A stretch of 64,000 bases of DNA from Lampris incognitus (Eukaryota; Chordata; Actinopteri; Lampriformes; Lampridae). The stretch covers positions 141,713,345 through 141,777,344 of the forward strand of contig NC_079211.1 in assembly GCF_029633865.1 (NCBI RefSeq), in the 5' to 3' direction. Below the pieces are notes generated by a model. The model was not told the DNA's origin. It did not search any database and saw only the letters and a program-made list of their open reading frames with translations. The position numbers were made by a program, and so were the translations under genes. This document shows, one piece after another, positions 47,301-55,500 of the stretch. Every line of letters starts with the position of its first letter. Position 1 is the first letter of the stretch.

Positions 47301-48329
47301 TAAATTACCCCAAATGAGAGTTAGAAAATGCACAAGTGTCGACATTTTGAGCACTGCTGGCAGATTATCCACCAAAAAACGAGGAGTCTGTGTGTGTGTG
47401 TGTGTGTAGGCTCGCGGGGAGAAGTATCCCAAAAGAACAAAGAGCTTGTTAGTGCTCCTCGAGAGGCCACTCGGAGGGAATATGGCGGTCTGACACTGCA
47501 GCAAGAAACTTTTACTCAGGGCCAAAGTTTTGGAGAGTGGTCAAAGATTATGGAAACACGGGTGTGTATAAAAAGACAATGAAGGAAGGACAAAACATGT
47601 CGTTGTCACTCACCGATCTTGCGCCAGGAGGCAGCGAGCCATTCGATAGATAGGGGTTGGTGAGATCTGGGATCATAAGAAATGGGTAGCCAGGATAATG
47701 GGGACTTTTGAAAAAGCCACCATCTTGCTGCCTTCTTAATGCTGCGGAGGGGAGGGGAGGGGGGGAGGAAAGTCGTTTAAGTGTCGGGATAAGCGTCGGG
47801 ATAAGCATCGGGATAAGCATACGCGTTAGTATATATATATATATATGTAGAAGTGCAATTGAAATTCATACAGGGATTTGAAAATAAAAAAGGGAAAAGT
47901 GTTCACCTTCACTGAAGTAATCTCTTGTTTTCTCGTAACTTTCCGAGTCGGGTCTCGTTTGGGGGCGCCTCTCCGCTTGCTGACATGGGTGGAAGGAACA
48001 CATGGAAGGAGGGGAAACAAAACAACACAAACAACAACAATAATGGTGAAACTTCCACATCAACTTTGCCAAATCCACCGCCAGCCCCGCCGGGACTGCA
48101 CGCCCGAACAAAAGAGATCAGTTTGCACGTTGCTTGGTCTTACCTCCGAGTCCGACGAGCTGCTGTTGTTTTCGGACTCGTTCACTAACGAGGACTTCAC
48201 GTCGTCCAAATCTCTCTCCGCGGAAACGTTCTCGGATATCTTCTCCTCTTGCTCCCCTTCGTCTTTGAACGAGATCATTTCATCGTTCGCCCCCAGATCG
48301 TCTCCTCCGCCTCCATTTAGTTGTGGCAT
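15245..48329 (-). CDS. tcf7l1: Transcription factor 7-like 1 (Tcf3), HMG-box Wnt effector, 12 coding exons
   Basis: Coding exons, 5' to 3': 48144-48329, 47907-47979, 47614-47741, 27870-27953, 20802-20937, 20505-20607, 19564-19647, 17164-17304, 16863-17022, 16602-16709, 16323-16377, 15245-15711. All junctions are GT-AG with compatible phases, giving 574 residues (human 588). Tcf7l1 binds DNA in the nucleus, recruits Groucho/TLE to repress Wnt targets and exchanges it for beta-catenin; in zebrafish the headless gene is needed for forebrain patterning. Seen: N-terminal beta-catenin-binding [18 protein letters not shown] (residues 9-26); central [10 protein letters not shown] and [10 protein letters not shown] blocks; HMG box about 328-396; basic tail GKRKKRKR 402-409; CtBP motifs PLSLT 476-480 and PLSLV 565-569. 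The C-clamp of Tcf7/Tcf7l2 E isoforms is absent, as in TCF7L1. Whether this is paralogue a or b cannot be settled here. Confidence 0.97.
15712..16322 (-). other. tcf7l1: tcf7l1 intron 11
   Basis: 611-base GT-AG intron before the last exon. In Tcf7l2 alternative exons lie at this place. I found no obvious in-frame exon here. Confidence 0.8.
16323..16377 (-). CDS. tcf7l1: tcf7l1 exon 11: basic nuclear-localisation tail
   Basis: A 55-base exon encoding [18 protein letters not shown], the DNA-backbone-contacting basic tail and NLS. Arg replaces the usual Lys at the third position (GKKKKRKR). Ends in phase 1 at GTAAGG. Confidence 0.95.
16602..16709 (-). CDS. tcf7l1: tcf7l1 exon 10: second part of the HMG box
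   Basis: 36 codons, [20 protein letters not shown] then [16 protein letters not shown], phase 0 at both ends, donor GTGAGT. Confidence 0.98.
16778..16835. repeat. (CA)n microsatellite in tcf7l1 intron 9
   Basis: Uninterrupted CA run of about 58 bases in the 153-base intron that splits the HMG box. On the transcribed strand it is a GU run starting 28 bases after the exon 9 donor, where (GU)n can bind splicing factors. Confidence 0.97.
16863..17022 (-). CDS. tcf7l1: tcf7l1 exon 9: first part of the HMG box
   Basis: Encodes [20 protein letters not shown] then [33 protein letters not shown]. The HMG box bends DNA at the minor groove of CTTTGWW sites. This part is essentially invariant in vertebrate LEF/TCF proteins. 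Confidence 0.98.
17164..17304 (-). CDS. tcf7l1: tcf7l1 exon 8
   Basis: Encodes [20 protein letters not shown] then [27 protein letters not shown]. Includes an IKQEP sumoylation-type motif (PsiKxE). Donor GTAAGA in phase 2. Confidence 0.95.
17305..19563 (-). other. tcf7l1: tcf7l1 intron 7, containing a SINE
   Basis: GT-AG intron of 2.26 kb. It holds a family-1 SINE at 17385-17650. The rest is AT-rich with no supported feature. Confidence 0.85.
17385..17650 (+). mobile_element. tRNA-derived SINE, family 1
   Basis: Box A TGGCTCAGAAGGT (17390-17402) and box B GGTTCAATCCT (17435-17445) are spaced as in a tRNA promoter. Then come CTCCTCCTTGCAAAAATGTC, CTTGAGCAAGACACCTAACC, GATGAGCTGGTTGTTACCTTG, AAAGTGCTTTGAGTGCC and GAAAAGCGCCATATAAATAC. 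Same family and strand as 7856-8153. Antisense to tcf7l1. Confidence 0.85.
19564..19647 (-). CDS. tcf7l1: tcf7l1 exon 7
   Basis: Encodes [20 protein letters not shown] then LAMNASMS, phases 2 and 2, acceptor after a CT-rich tract, donor GTGAGT. Confidence 0.96.
19648..20504 (-). other. tcf7l1: tcf7l1 intron 6
   Basis: 857-base GT-AG intron, GA/CT-rich just upstream of exon 7 (19650-19690). No other feature seen. Confidence 0.85.
20505..20607 (-). CDS. tcf7l1: tcf7l1 exon 6
   Basis: Encodes [20 protein letters not shown] then [14 protein letters not shown], ending in phase 2 at donor GTGAGT. Ala replaces the common Pro in GQIPHPLGW. Confidence 0.95.
20802..20937 (-). CDS. tcf7l1: tcf7l1 exon 5
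   Basis: Encodes [20 protein letters not shown] then [25 protein letters not shown], ending in phase 1 before donor GTATCC. Conserved block of the Groucho-interacting central region. Confidence 0.97.
24952..24961 (-). promoter_or_regulatory. tcf7l1: Candidate TCF/LEF site in intron 4
   Basis: CCTTTGATGT (ACATCAAAGG on the gene strand) lies in a block (24880-25010) with no simple repeats that reads like a conserved element. Could serve autoregulation. Confidence 0.3.
25019..25100. repeat. (GT)n-(GCGT)n-(GA)n compound microsatellite
   Basis: GT run at 25019-25052, then GCGT units, a GA run to about 25090 and a short GT run. Confidence 0.95.
27870..27953 (-). CDS. tcf7l1: tcf7l1 exon 4
   Basis: 28 codons, [20 protein letters not shown] then RSPTPGHL, matching [14 protein letters not shown] in human. 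Acceptor TTTCAG, donor GTAAGT, both phase 0. His replaces the usual Gln in YLQMKW. Confidence 0.96.
30299..30364 (+). mobile_element. Fragment of a common teleost dispersed repeat
   Basis: AAGCTCCAGCATCCCCGCGA followed by CCCTGAGAGCAGGATAAGCGG and ATGGTTGGATGGAT matches a tail motif (GGCTCCAGC...CGCGACCCTGAA..GGATAAGCGG...ATGGATGGATGG) that I recall as widespread in fish genomes, likely a non-LTR-derived tail. Only about 66 bases remain. Confidence 0.7.
32160..32520. promoter_or_regulatory. tcf7l1: Candidate conserved non-coding element
   Basis: This block lacks simple repeats and is dense in factor-like words: GCCAAAGACAATGTGG (SOX), TGTTAATTACCC, GCAATTACACTGACAATT, GCTAATTAGTGTTTAATTGA (homeodomain). 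The composition is typical of developmental enhancers. Conservation itself was not tested. Confidence 0.35.
33205..33217 (+). promoter_or_regulatory. Perfect DR1 nuclear-receptor element
   Basis: GGGTCA-A-AGGTCA, two half-sites with one-base spacer, the type bound by HNF4, COUP-TF, RXR/PPAR and RXR/RAR. It lies 18 bases before an RFX X-box. Confidence 0.45.
33236..33249. promoter_or_regulatory. RFX X-box-like site
   Basis: GTTTCCATGGCAAC, reverse complement GTTGCCATGGAAAC, fits the RFX dimer motif GTNRCC..RGNAAC. Confidence 0.45.
34571..34631. repeat. (GT)n microsatellite
   Basis: About 61 bases of GT followed by alternating CACACGCATGCGTGCG, a purine-pyrimidine tract of about 90 bases able to adopt Z-DNA. 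Confidence 0.97.
35740..35912. repeat. Imperfect tandem duplication, about 80-bp unit
   Basis: Unit 1 (about 35740-35836) and unit 2 (about 35850-35912) share AGCA-CCCCC-TTCACACA, GTCAGGGA(A/G)G(T/C)ACTTT, and GATGTTCAAGGTTTTGT. The units differ by indels. Confidence 0.75.
41244..41352. repeat. Compound (TG)n/(TA)n microsatellite
   Basis: Mixed TGTG, TATA and CACA blocks. The 5' TGTG blocks and 3' CACA blocks could fold into a hairpin around the TA core. Confidence 0.93.
43093..43212. repeat. CA-rich imperfect repeat
   Basis: Interrupted ACAC/GCAC runs with CACGCACGCACG near 43183-43198. Confidence 0.85.
44510..44700 (+). mobile_element. Degraded SINE-like element
   Basis: GGGCGGCCTAGTGTCAACTAACC resembles a degraded tRNA-like box A. 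GTTTTGATCCC (44546-44556) resembles box B. The segment ends GATTAATAAAGGATATTAAATTG, as SINE tails do. No second copy in the window, so support is weak. Confidence 0.35.
46960..47230. promoter_or_regulatory. CpG-rich block inside intron 3 with a plus-strand (antisense) core-promoter arrangement
   Basis: CG dinucleotides are frequent (GCGGCGTACGC, CGATACGCGCCG). On the plus strand an inverted CCAAT box (ATTGG, 47095-47099) precedes a TATAAAT box (47135-47141) by about 40 bases, the classical spacing. It lies 380-650 bases from exon 3, so it could mark an antisense or divergent transcript, or simply the edge of the tcf7l1 CpG island. Confidence 0.35.
47614..47741 (-). CDS. tcf7l1: tcf7l1 exon 3
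   Basis: Encodes [20 protein letters not shown], then [23 protein letters not shown], nearly invariant in the Tcf7l1/Tcf7l2 family. Ends in phase 0 at donor GTGAGT, followed by the 19.7-kb intron. Confidence 0.97.
47742..47906 (-). other. tcf7l1: tcf7l1 intron 2 with short tandem repeats
   Basis: 165-base intron containing three 12-bp units of CGGGATAAGC(G/A)T at about 47785-47820 and a TA tract at about 47831-47846. Confidence 0.9.
47907..47979 (-). CDS. tcf7l1: tcf7l1 exon 2
   Basis: Encodes [20 protein letters not shown] then YFSE and ends in phase 1 before donor GTGAAC. The acceptor is TGTCAG, with a second AG four bases on that would break the frame. Confidence 0.93.
48144..48329 (-). 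CDS. tcf7l1: tcf7l1 exon 1: beta-catenin-binding domain
   Basis: 62 codons from [18 protein letters not shown] to ...SSSSDSE, phase 0, donor GTAAGA. Contains the DDLGANDE helix that contacts beta-catenin armadillo repeats and the conserved [10 protein letters not shown] stretch. The ATG follows an A-rich run (GAAAAA), a weak but family-consistent start. Confidence 0.97.
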
Positions 48330-48990
48330 TTTTTCTTCTTCTTCGCTGAAAGAAGGCTAGCTCGCGCTCGGGACCAAAAAAAAAAAAGAGAAGAAAAGAG
48401 ACACTCGGCTAAACTACTGAGTACGGACCAGTCGAAGAAATTAGTCCAAACTAGCCACTAACGCCTCAAGACTAAACCAGAAAATAATGGCGCATTTTCG
48501 TTGTTTTTCTTTTGTTCGGGGGTTTTGTTTGGTTTTAAATCTCCGGTTGTGTCGGCTGCATGTTCTCCCGTCTCTCCATGGTTAAACCGTCCGTTAATCC
48601 ACCGCGGGTCGTGCGAGATGTGGCGTCGGCGAAGTTGATGCTGCAGACTCGCCAAAGTTTGTCGTCTTGGCAGCCGAGCGACTACTTGTAGCCTCGGCTC
48701 TGCGCGCGGGGTTCTAGAACGCGGCTCGCTCCTCTTCACACCCACAAGGGAGCCGCTCGACTCAAGTCACAACGGCGGTTTAGCTACGCAACAAACAAAC
48801 CAAAAAAAAAAAAAACGACGTCCAGATTTTACCTCCTTATATCCATGTGTGACCCAAAAAAAAAAGGGGGGGAAGCTTCCGACCAAAGGGGGGGAAAAAG
48901 TTGAGACGCGGTTTGTGCAACGCGCCAGCCAGCCAGCCTATTATACGGAATAGCTTTTAAAGTTCTGAGTTGGCTGTGCGTTTGTTTGGT
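48330..48990 (-). promoter_or_regulatory. tcf7l1: tcf7l1 5' UTR and promoter, CpG-rich
   Basis: The DNA upstream of the ATG is CpG-rich (48540-48770), interrupted by A-runs. A minus-strand TATAAGG at 48841-48835 could position a start site near 48805, giving a 5' UTR of roughly 475 bases. Long purine runs (48865-48900) lie upstream. Confidence 0.5.
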
Positions 48991-50628
48991 TTTGTTCTCG
49001 TTTGCGTCCTCCTCCTTTAAGTTAACCTAACGTTCTATGTTGCGCTAACCCGATATGCAAATAAACCGATGGATTGGGTTAATAAGCGTTGCAAAATGAT
49101 TGATTCCTTTTTTTCTTTTCTTTTCTTTTTTTTCCCTTTTTTAGCAAGACGAAGTCGCTCTTTCCCTCCACATCGCTGCCAGGGAATGCGCCCTAAACAA
49201 CTTGGTTGCTCAAGTGGAAGAACAGCTCAGCCCGTCCGTAGAGGAGGAGTTTGCGCTGAAAACCGACACTTCATTCACCACCATGCAGATGAGCTGCTCT
49301 TAACCCTGAAGCCACCGACGCGCTGTTACCAACGTACAGATAGCTATCAGGACGTCTTCATAATAAATGGGGGGGGGGGATAATAGGTACGGCGTGAATG
49401 AAGTAATAGGAAAGCGTTTGCTGATGATTTGTGCCTGTGCACAATGACCATTTGGCCCCAATTTTGGACTATACAAACTACATTAGTATTATTATCATTA
49501 TTGTTGTATTATTATTATTATTATGTTGATGATCTCGGCGTTTAGTTTTGGGTTAAGGTTAGCAGTAATTTCAGCAGGAACATTTACTGTTATCAGAAAT
49601 ATCCCTGGAGGGAATTGTCTTAAATATTAGCGTCGAAGACATTTAGGCTGGTTGGTGCCCTGTTAGTGATTTCAGGGTAGGTATGCATCCTGCTGTTATA
49701 CACCAGGAACATAAAGATTTTTTTTTTTACTCAGCCTAACAAAAGGAATCTGACACAATGGAAGGAATTGCAAAAGGGCCCTATTGTATTTGACAGGTAG
49801 ACTATTCCAACTCTGAGATATGCAAGCATATTTAAATGCGGTCCACCTACAGAGGTGAACAGTAAATAGACATACGACATGAACAGCCCTGCAAGAGTTT
49901 GACTGAAGCTGAGAAAGGATGCTCGATGTGTTCAGCGCTGCAGTCATTGCCGCTAAGTGTGTTTCTGTTTAGAATCATGGCTGCCACCTCCAGCAACCAT
50001 GTTGCCTACAGCCACGTGATAATGACAGGCCAGGCTCAGTGAGAAGGACATAATTACACATTGCCATGTAAATTGTATGTCTGTTTGTCCTACAACAATA
50101 CACTGGGAATGGTAGAGCCAAACAGCGCCTAGAATAAGCATGACTTAATACGGCAAGGCAGGTTGGATTCCTGCTTCTCACACATAGACTGGGCTGCTGG
50201 TTTTAGAAAGAAGAGCAGGAGGAGTACTTGTTTTATCCAGATCCACGCGTTAACCTTCATCCGTGTCGTATACCAACAACAATGCAATGGAATTCTGGAG
50301 TCAATACTGAATTCAAAGCTGTAAAAAGTTTCCCCCTCTCATTTCAAAAAAGAAAAAAAAAGCCCCCTACACAATCGTCTGTTTTTCTGCGTGTTTGTCT
50401 TTTATTTTCCTTAAATTCATCTTTTCATACCCCTTCTCACCCCTCCTTTCTAACCCATTCAACGGGACTCTCATAGACGTCCGATTTGTCTTTAATTCTG
50501 ATGCAATTTGACAGGCATCCCCCGTTTGAGAAAAAAAACTAATTGATGTTGTCGACCGCGTGTCAGCAAGCTGAGGGTTGATTGACAATTCAGCAGTGTC
50601 TCCATGGGCCTCATTAGAACCTCGCTCC

Positions 50629-50675
50629 TGTGTGTGTGTGTGTCTGTGTGTGTGTGTGTGTCTGTGTGTGTGTGC
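50629..50675. repeat. Interrupted (GT)n microsatellite
   Basis: GT runs broken by TCTG units, then GCGCACGCATG. Confidence 0.93.
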
Positions 50676-52199
50676 GCACGCATGTGTGTTTCCATATTCA
50701 GTTGAAAGCAATGTGTGGTTGCATACTGTATCATTATAAAATGGATGCATGGTGGTTATGGACAGTGGATTTTCTTCTATACACAAACACACATGCCCTT
50801 GCTTGCATGCACCCAGATTTGCCCTTAGGGCTACATATCATTGTTTTTCGGAGCTACAGTACGCACAAATCATTCTCAAAATAACGCGTAGAAAAGGTGT
50901 TTGTCTCGCTCGCCCAAATTTATGATGCAACCCTCGATTCCCAATAGCAGTCCTTTTTGGTGTTGAAGGCCAGTATAACGTAGACGTAAACATATAACAG
51001 TTTTTTTCTAATGGAGAAGGTATTATATATCAGAAATGTAATTGATTGTGTGTGCCCCAGCAGGTAAATCCATTCAATATCAGAAATAACACACATCAGA
51101 GCTTGCTGGTGCATCTAAACAAGAATAATTCTCAAACCTTGACACTTCTCACACATACATAAGTTTCAGCAGTCTGCTATTAAGTGCCATTGGCATGTAG
51201 TAAGCAGCTTCTTATCCACGGTAACCTGTAACAGCACACTGAGATATAGCACTTCTGTGATAAATCTGAAAAAAAGGAGAGAAAAAAATCCCTCCACACT
51301 GCATTTGAAGAGATTACTTCCAAAATGAGATAGGTGTCGTTTCGAAGACAAAAAATGATGGCTAGACCTACAAAATTCTTGTGTTTTGGTTAAAGCATTT
51401 AGGGGTAACCACAAAATTTGTGGTAACCCCTAAATCTCCAGGTTTTTCAAAGCTGTTCATCGTCAATTAATGTTTTTTTTTCCGTAAGTGTGTACACCCA
51501 TATGTCTACTTTGCAGTTTTCGGAGTGAAACTCTTCATTTTCGGCGTTGTTTTACTCACGGGCTGAGCCACGCTGTAAATTAGCGTTTGACTTTTTGGGG
51601 CTTATGATAAATGTTTTGAATGGTAATGAAAGGTTTGCTTTATTCCTTACGCCTATAATATGCCATAGAGTGTTGTTTTTTTTTCCCCTCTCTTTTATAT
51701 CTACCTATGTATCCCCCCCCCCCACCACCAACACCACCCCCACCCCACCCCCGCCTCCTCTCCGTGACTCCATGGTTCGTGTGGGATTGGTTTTAACTGG
51801 AAGCTGATGAGGGGTCAGGAGAGATGCGAACAGCCACAATCTTAGCCCGAGGGCAGATTGACTGGTGGCCAGAAAATTTATTCAGAGGGTGCTGTCCCTG
51901 CATCTGCCTTACTTTGAAGTTTCTCTCACAACTTTGGCTTGTCGTACGTGACTGTGTGCTCATTTTTGCCTCAGTAAAGACAGACTGGGAGTGAAAAAAA
52001 AGGGATGGTATACTTTGTGTGTGTGTGTGTGCGCGCGCGTGCACTTGTGTATGTGTCTGCGTGTACATGTATGTGTGTTTCCCCTCACTTGTGTCTTTAC
52101 ACTTGTATATATGTGTGTGCATTGTGTGTGTCTGTGTACATGTGTATGCTTGTTTGCCTGTGTGGGTATGTGTGAGGAACTTACAGAGAGCAGAGAGAA

Positions 52200-52202
52200 A
52201 GG

Positions 52203-52271
<69 letters not shown>
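52200..52271. repeat. (GA)n microsatellite
   Basis: About 70 bases of near-pure GA, a homopurine tract capable of triplex (H-DNA), preceded by GT-rich DNA from 52014. Confidence 0.97.
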
Positions 52272-52277
<6 letters not shown>

Positions 52278-52614
52278 TGATGCTGTGTGCCAATCCATAC
52301 TTGCTTTGGAGAATTCAAGGTCATCCTTTCATGTTTTGCCAACCTCCGGTCAATCAGTTTCCGATCAAAGTGGTGCTTAATTCAGCAGTAATTCCCATCT
52401 CCTCGGCACGTTTTTTGCCTCACTGTTTCAGAGGTGGGAGAGAGTTCCCCTTGTCTTCCCCCGGCTCTGCTGCAGTACGAGTGCGTATCTCGCCATGCCA
52501 AACATCATCTCATCAAGCTCTCTGATACTTGTTAATGCATGTGGAGGACACGTCGGGTGATACGTTGCACTGCTGCTGTCCACATCTGCTAACATGACTG
52601 AAATTTTATGTGCT

Positions 52615-53019
52615 CCCCCTCCCCGCCCCTTTTCTCCCCAATTGTACTTGGCCAATCACCCTGTTCTCCGAGCCGTCCCGGTCGCTGCTCCACCCTCTCT
52701 GCTGATCCGGGGAGAGCTGCAGACTATCACATGCCTCCCCCATACATGTGGAGTCGCCAGCTGCTTCTTTTCACCTGACAGTGAGGAGTTTCACCAGGGA
52801 GACGTAGCATGTGGGAGGCTCACACTATTCCCCCCAGTCCCCCCCCCCCCGAATAGGCGCCCCGACCAACCAGAGGAGGCGCTAGTGCAGCGACCGGGAC
52901 ACATACCCACATCCGGCTTCCCACCCGCAGACACGGCCAATTGTGTCTGTAGGGATGCCCGCCGACCAAGCCGGAGATGACACGGGCAATGAAATAGACT
53001 GCTATGCTACCCAGACGCC
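52615..53019 (-). mobile_element. SINE, family 2, with 10-bp target-site duplications
   Basis: On the minus strand it starts GGCGTCTGGGTAGCATAGCA at 53019 (tRNA-like head) and ends in the AATTGGGGAGAAAAGGGGCGGGG tail. The shared body matches 9478-9853 in reverse orientation. TTTATGTGCT flanks it at 52605-52614 and 53020-53029, proving the ends. The box B region expected between head and body is missing: head TCTATTTCATTG runs straight into CCCGTGTCATCTCCGGC. Confidence 0.9.
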
Positions 53020-53029
53020 TTTATGTGCT

Positions 53030-55433
53030 TTCTTCAATCAGTCAATCAATCAATCAGTCAGTCAAATGAGTCTTAAAATATCTCAGTCATGCCTTTTTGT
53101 ACACACACACAAACTCACAACACCTATAGAGCTAAAGTTGAATCTACAATTTATTTCTGCAATTACGCGGCTCTGGCCTTATATCGTGCAACATGTTGTG
53201 TTCCTTCTTGCTAATTTCCGCTCCGTTTTATGTGTATCAGTATTGTTTGTTGCTCTGTTAAACACTTCTATAGAGCACTTCGGTGTGTTTTGGTAGAAGT
53301 GCTTTATGGTGAAAATGACCACTTGTCATTTAACAAGAGTGGATACATCAAAGGAAGTTTAATCAGTTCATCTGGATACGATGTTTATTGACAGATGTGT
53401 GTGTCGGTAAACGTTGTATCCAGATGAACCGATTAAACCTCCTTTGATTTTCTTACCTTGATTATTGAGCATGCATCAAGACAGCAGTGGATACAATTAG
53501 TCACTTGTTGTGATTTAGCTGATGTCTCTTTTTTGACATAGCTGCTCATGTGAAACTTAGCTTTCGGCAACAGTCTGCAAAATGTTGCATCGCTGTTGAA
53601 GCATAACGTGTATGCCAACTCTCACAGTAAGGAACAAAAAAATTGAAAGGGGGGGGAAAAAAGCATTCTTCTCTTCTTTTCTGAGAGAACAGGATCTCTT
53701 TTAGCTGTCTGCATACAAAAGTCTTTGCGTCAAGACTGTGCCATATTACCTCAGTACTGTTTCCAAATGTTCCTGCTAGCACCTCCTCAGTCATCACACC
53801 AACTCTGGATGGGAGTGCCTCATGCAATCATGGATCTCACAAAAATAACCTCATATCCGTTTTTCTCCACAGAAAGGCTCCCTTTTCAAGCTGGTATGGG
53901 CGTATATGGCATGTGAGGACATGATTAGATGACAGTTTTTACTGCCTGGAGGGTGTAACTGAAACAGTAAACTTTGCAAAAGAGGGAAAATAAAAAAGAT
54001 TGCGTTTCAAAGTTTTATTCTTGCCACTTTTTCACTCTGGCGTTGAATTGCACTTGGAAGTGTCCTGTTCCAAAAACTGCAACAACGGGTCCTGATTTTG
54101 AGACAAGCAAGGTATTTGTGTGTGCAGCACATTTACAGGACCGGCGGTGTCCCGCTTTTATGGCATTAATATTATTGGTTATATTTGAAATCCCAATAGG
54201 CTTGATCAGATGATAAGAGTGAAAGCAAAATGTTGTCTATGTTTATTTTCACCGGAGATGGGCTTAAAGCTGTGCACAGAGTTTTAACACTGTGAGGGGG
54301 AAGAGACAGAAAACACCTTTTGCTTAAATCCTCCCCTGTGTATTTCATATGGGCACCAAGAAATGTTCGCTCGAGCCTTCTGATTGAAATACCTGCGCGT
54401 GTTTTCGGTGTTATGGACGATGCTTTTAAGGAGCATTATTTCTGACGACTTCAAAGCCTGCCAAAAGCACTTTCCTTCTGAGTGTGCCGCCTCTTAAAAA
54501 TGGACATATTTCCCAAATGGACAGGAAGAGGCCCTCGCTGGTACGGAGGTGATGCTAACGCACTGTGGCGTTTGTTCTCAGCGAAAACTCCCTGCAAGGA
54601 AATACAAAAATACACTCGTTCCTATTAATATCTCACATTCCTATTCTATATGAACTTTGAATAAACTCAGCGCACAGTGCACGGAAATCTTAACTTTATA
54701 CTGTATTTTTCGTGTGCCCATGTTACAGTGCTGTGCCGGTGTAGAAGAATAACGCACAGTGCCGTTCAGTGGACAGCGGCGCGAGTTCACCGGTTCACTG
54801 TGAAATTAGCAAATGCACGCACGAGACCTAAACTGTGTGATTTTTGCCCAATACGACTCTGTAAGGGATGTAATTGCTGCACACAATGCCGGAGTCAGAC
54901 CTGCGGCAGATGCCGCGTTGAGGCATCCTGCTATCACAGGTTTTATTGATCCAGTTAACATGATCAGTTACAAGGCCACAGTCTTAAAACCGTCTGTGTT
55001 TTCTCAGCTGAGGATGCATACCACCGCTCCTTGGAGAACCGGAGATTCTTTCCTGTGATGTAAACCCGAAAATGCAAGTGGGAGGCTGTTTACTTTATTT
55101 AACGTGTCCGCCAGATTTTTTTATGAGTCTTACACAAATGAAATGGTTTGCATTATGCGTGAACCATACATTCCACAGAGGCATGCATGGCTGTAGACAG
55201 CTGGAAGTAACTTGAGCCCCTCGGTCACTTATCAGCACTGGCATCCCTGGCGTTTCCCATAGCCATCTTTAAGTCAGAAGAATCCAGCCATTGTTTTCAT
55301 CTCTGTGGCCCCTGTGTTAAACCAGCAATGCCATGCTGATTGTTGCAGAGATATTAAAGAAAATGGTAGATTCGTCTTTGTCCATATAACCCTGTCTTGT
55401 GACGGCCAATCTCAGCTCGCATTTATGCCATTA
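53030..55433. other. Intergenic, with a long hairpin
   Basis: Short CAAT/CAGT tandem at about 53037-53063 and the hairpin at 53347-53448 (own entry). The stretch 54360-54600 is free of simple repeats and reads like a conserved element. No exon supported. Confidence 0.5.
53347..53448. repeat. Inverted repeat with 41-bp arms and 20-bp loop
   Basis: Arms 53347-53387 and 53408-53448 match at 37 of 41 positions. Two mismatches would be G-U pairs in a plus-strand transcript and the other two G-U pairs in a minus-strand transcript. Each arm contains TTCATCTGGATAC or its complement. No transposase. It may be a miniature inverted-repeat element (I recall similar words in other fish DNA) or a hairpin RNA. 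Confidence 0.9.
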
Positions 55434-55500
55434 TGTGTGTGTGTGTGTGTGTGTGTGTGTCTGTGTGTGTCTGTGTGTGTCTGTGTGTGTGTGTGTCTGT
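55434..55500. repeat. Interrupted (GT)n microsatellite
   Basis: GT runs broken by TCTG at regular intervals. Confidence 0.95.

Larger units (their letters stand above)
27954..47613 (-). other. tcf7l1: tcf7l1 intron 3 (19.7 kb)
   Basis: The largest intron. No coding exon of another gene was recognised. It contains a dispersed-repeat fragment (30299-30364), candidate conserved block (32160-32520), DR1 plus X-box sites (33205-33249), a GT microsatellite (34571-34631), a tandem duplication (35740-35912), a DR1-like site (37913-37925), GT/TA repeats (41244-41352), CA-rich DNA (43093-43212), a SINE-like remnant (44510-44700) and a CpG-rich promoter-like block (46960-47230). The equivalent intron in TCF7L1 and TCF7L2 is long in all vertebrates I know of and hosts enhancers in TCF7L2. 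Stretches not listed show nothing I can support. Confidence 0.8.
48991..52614. other. Intergenic upstream of tcf7l1
   Basis: No exon recognised. Contains a T/C tract at 49107-49142, a (TTA/ATT)n patch at 49485-49523, interrupted GT at 50629-50675, a C-rich tract at 51715-51752, GT-rich DNA at 52014-52170 and a GA tract at 52200-52271. Confidence 0.6.

Noticed and set aside
51793-52525. Several 110-170-codon frames over the GT and GA tracts near 52000
   Set aside because: They translate simple repeats (HTHTHT, SLSLSL, ERERER) and have no gene-like features.
54677-55058. Overlapping plus-strand frames upstream of tcf7l1 (Cys/Arg-rich)
   Set aside because: No zinc-finger spacing or similarity, and no splice signals joining them to other exons.
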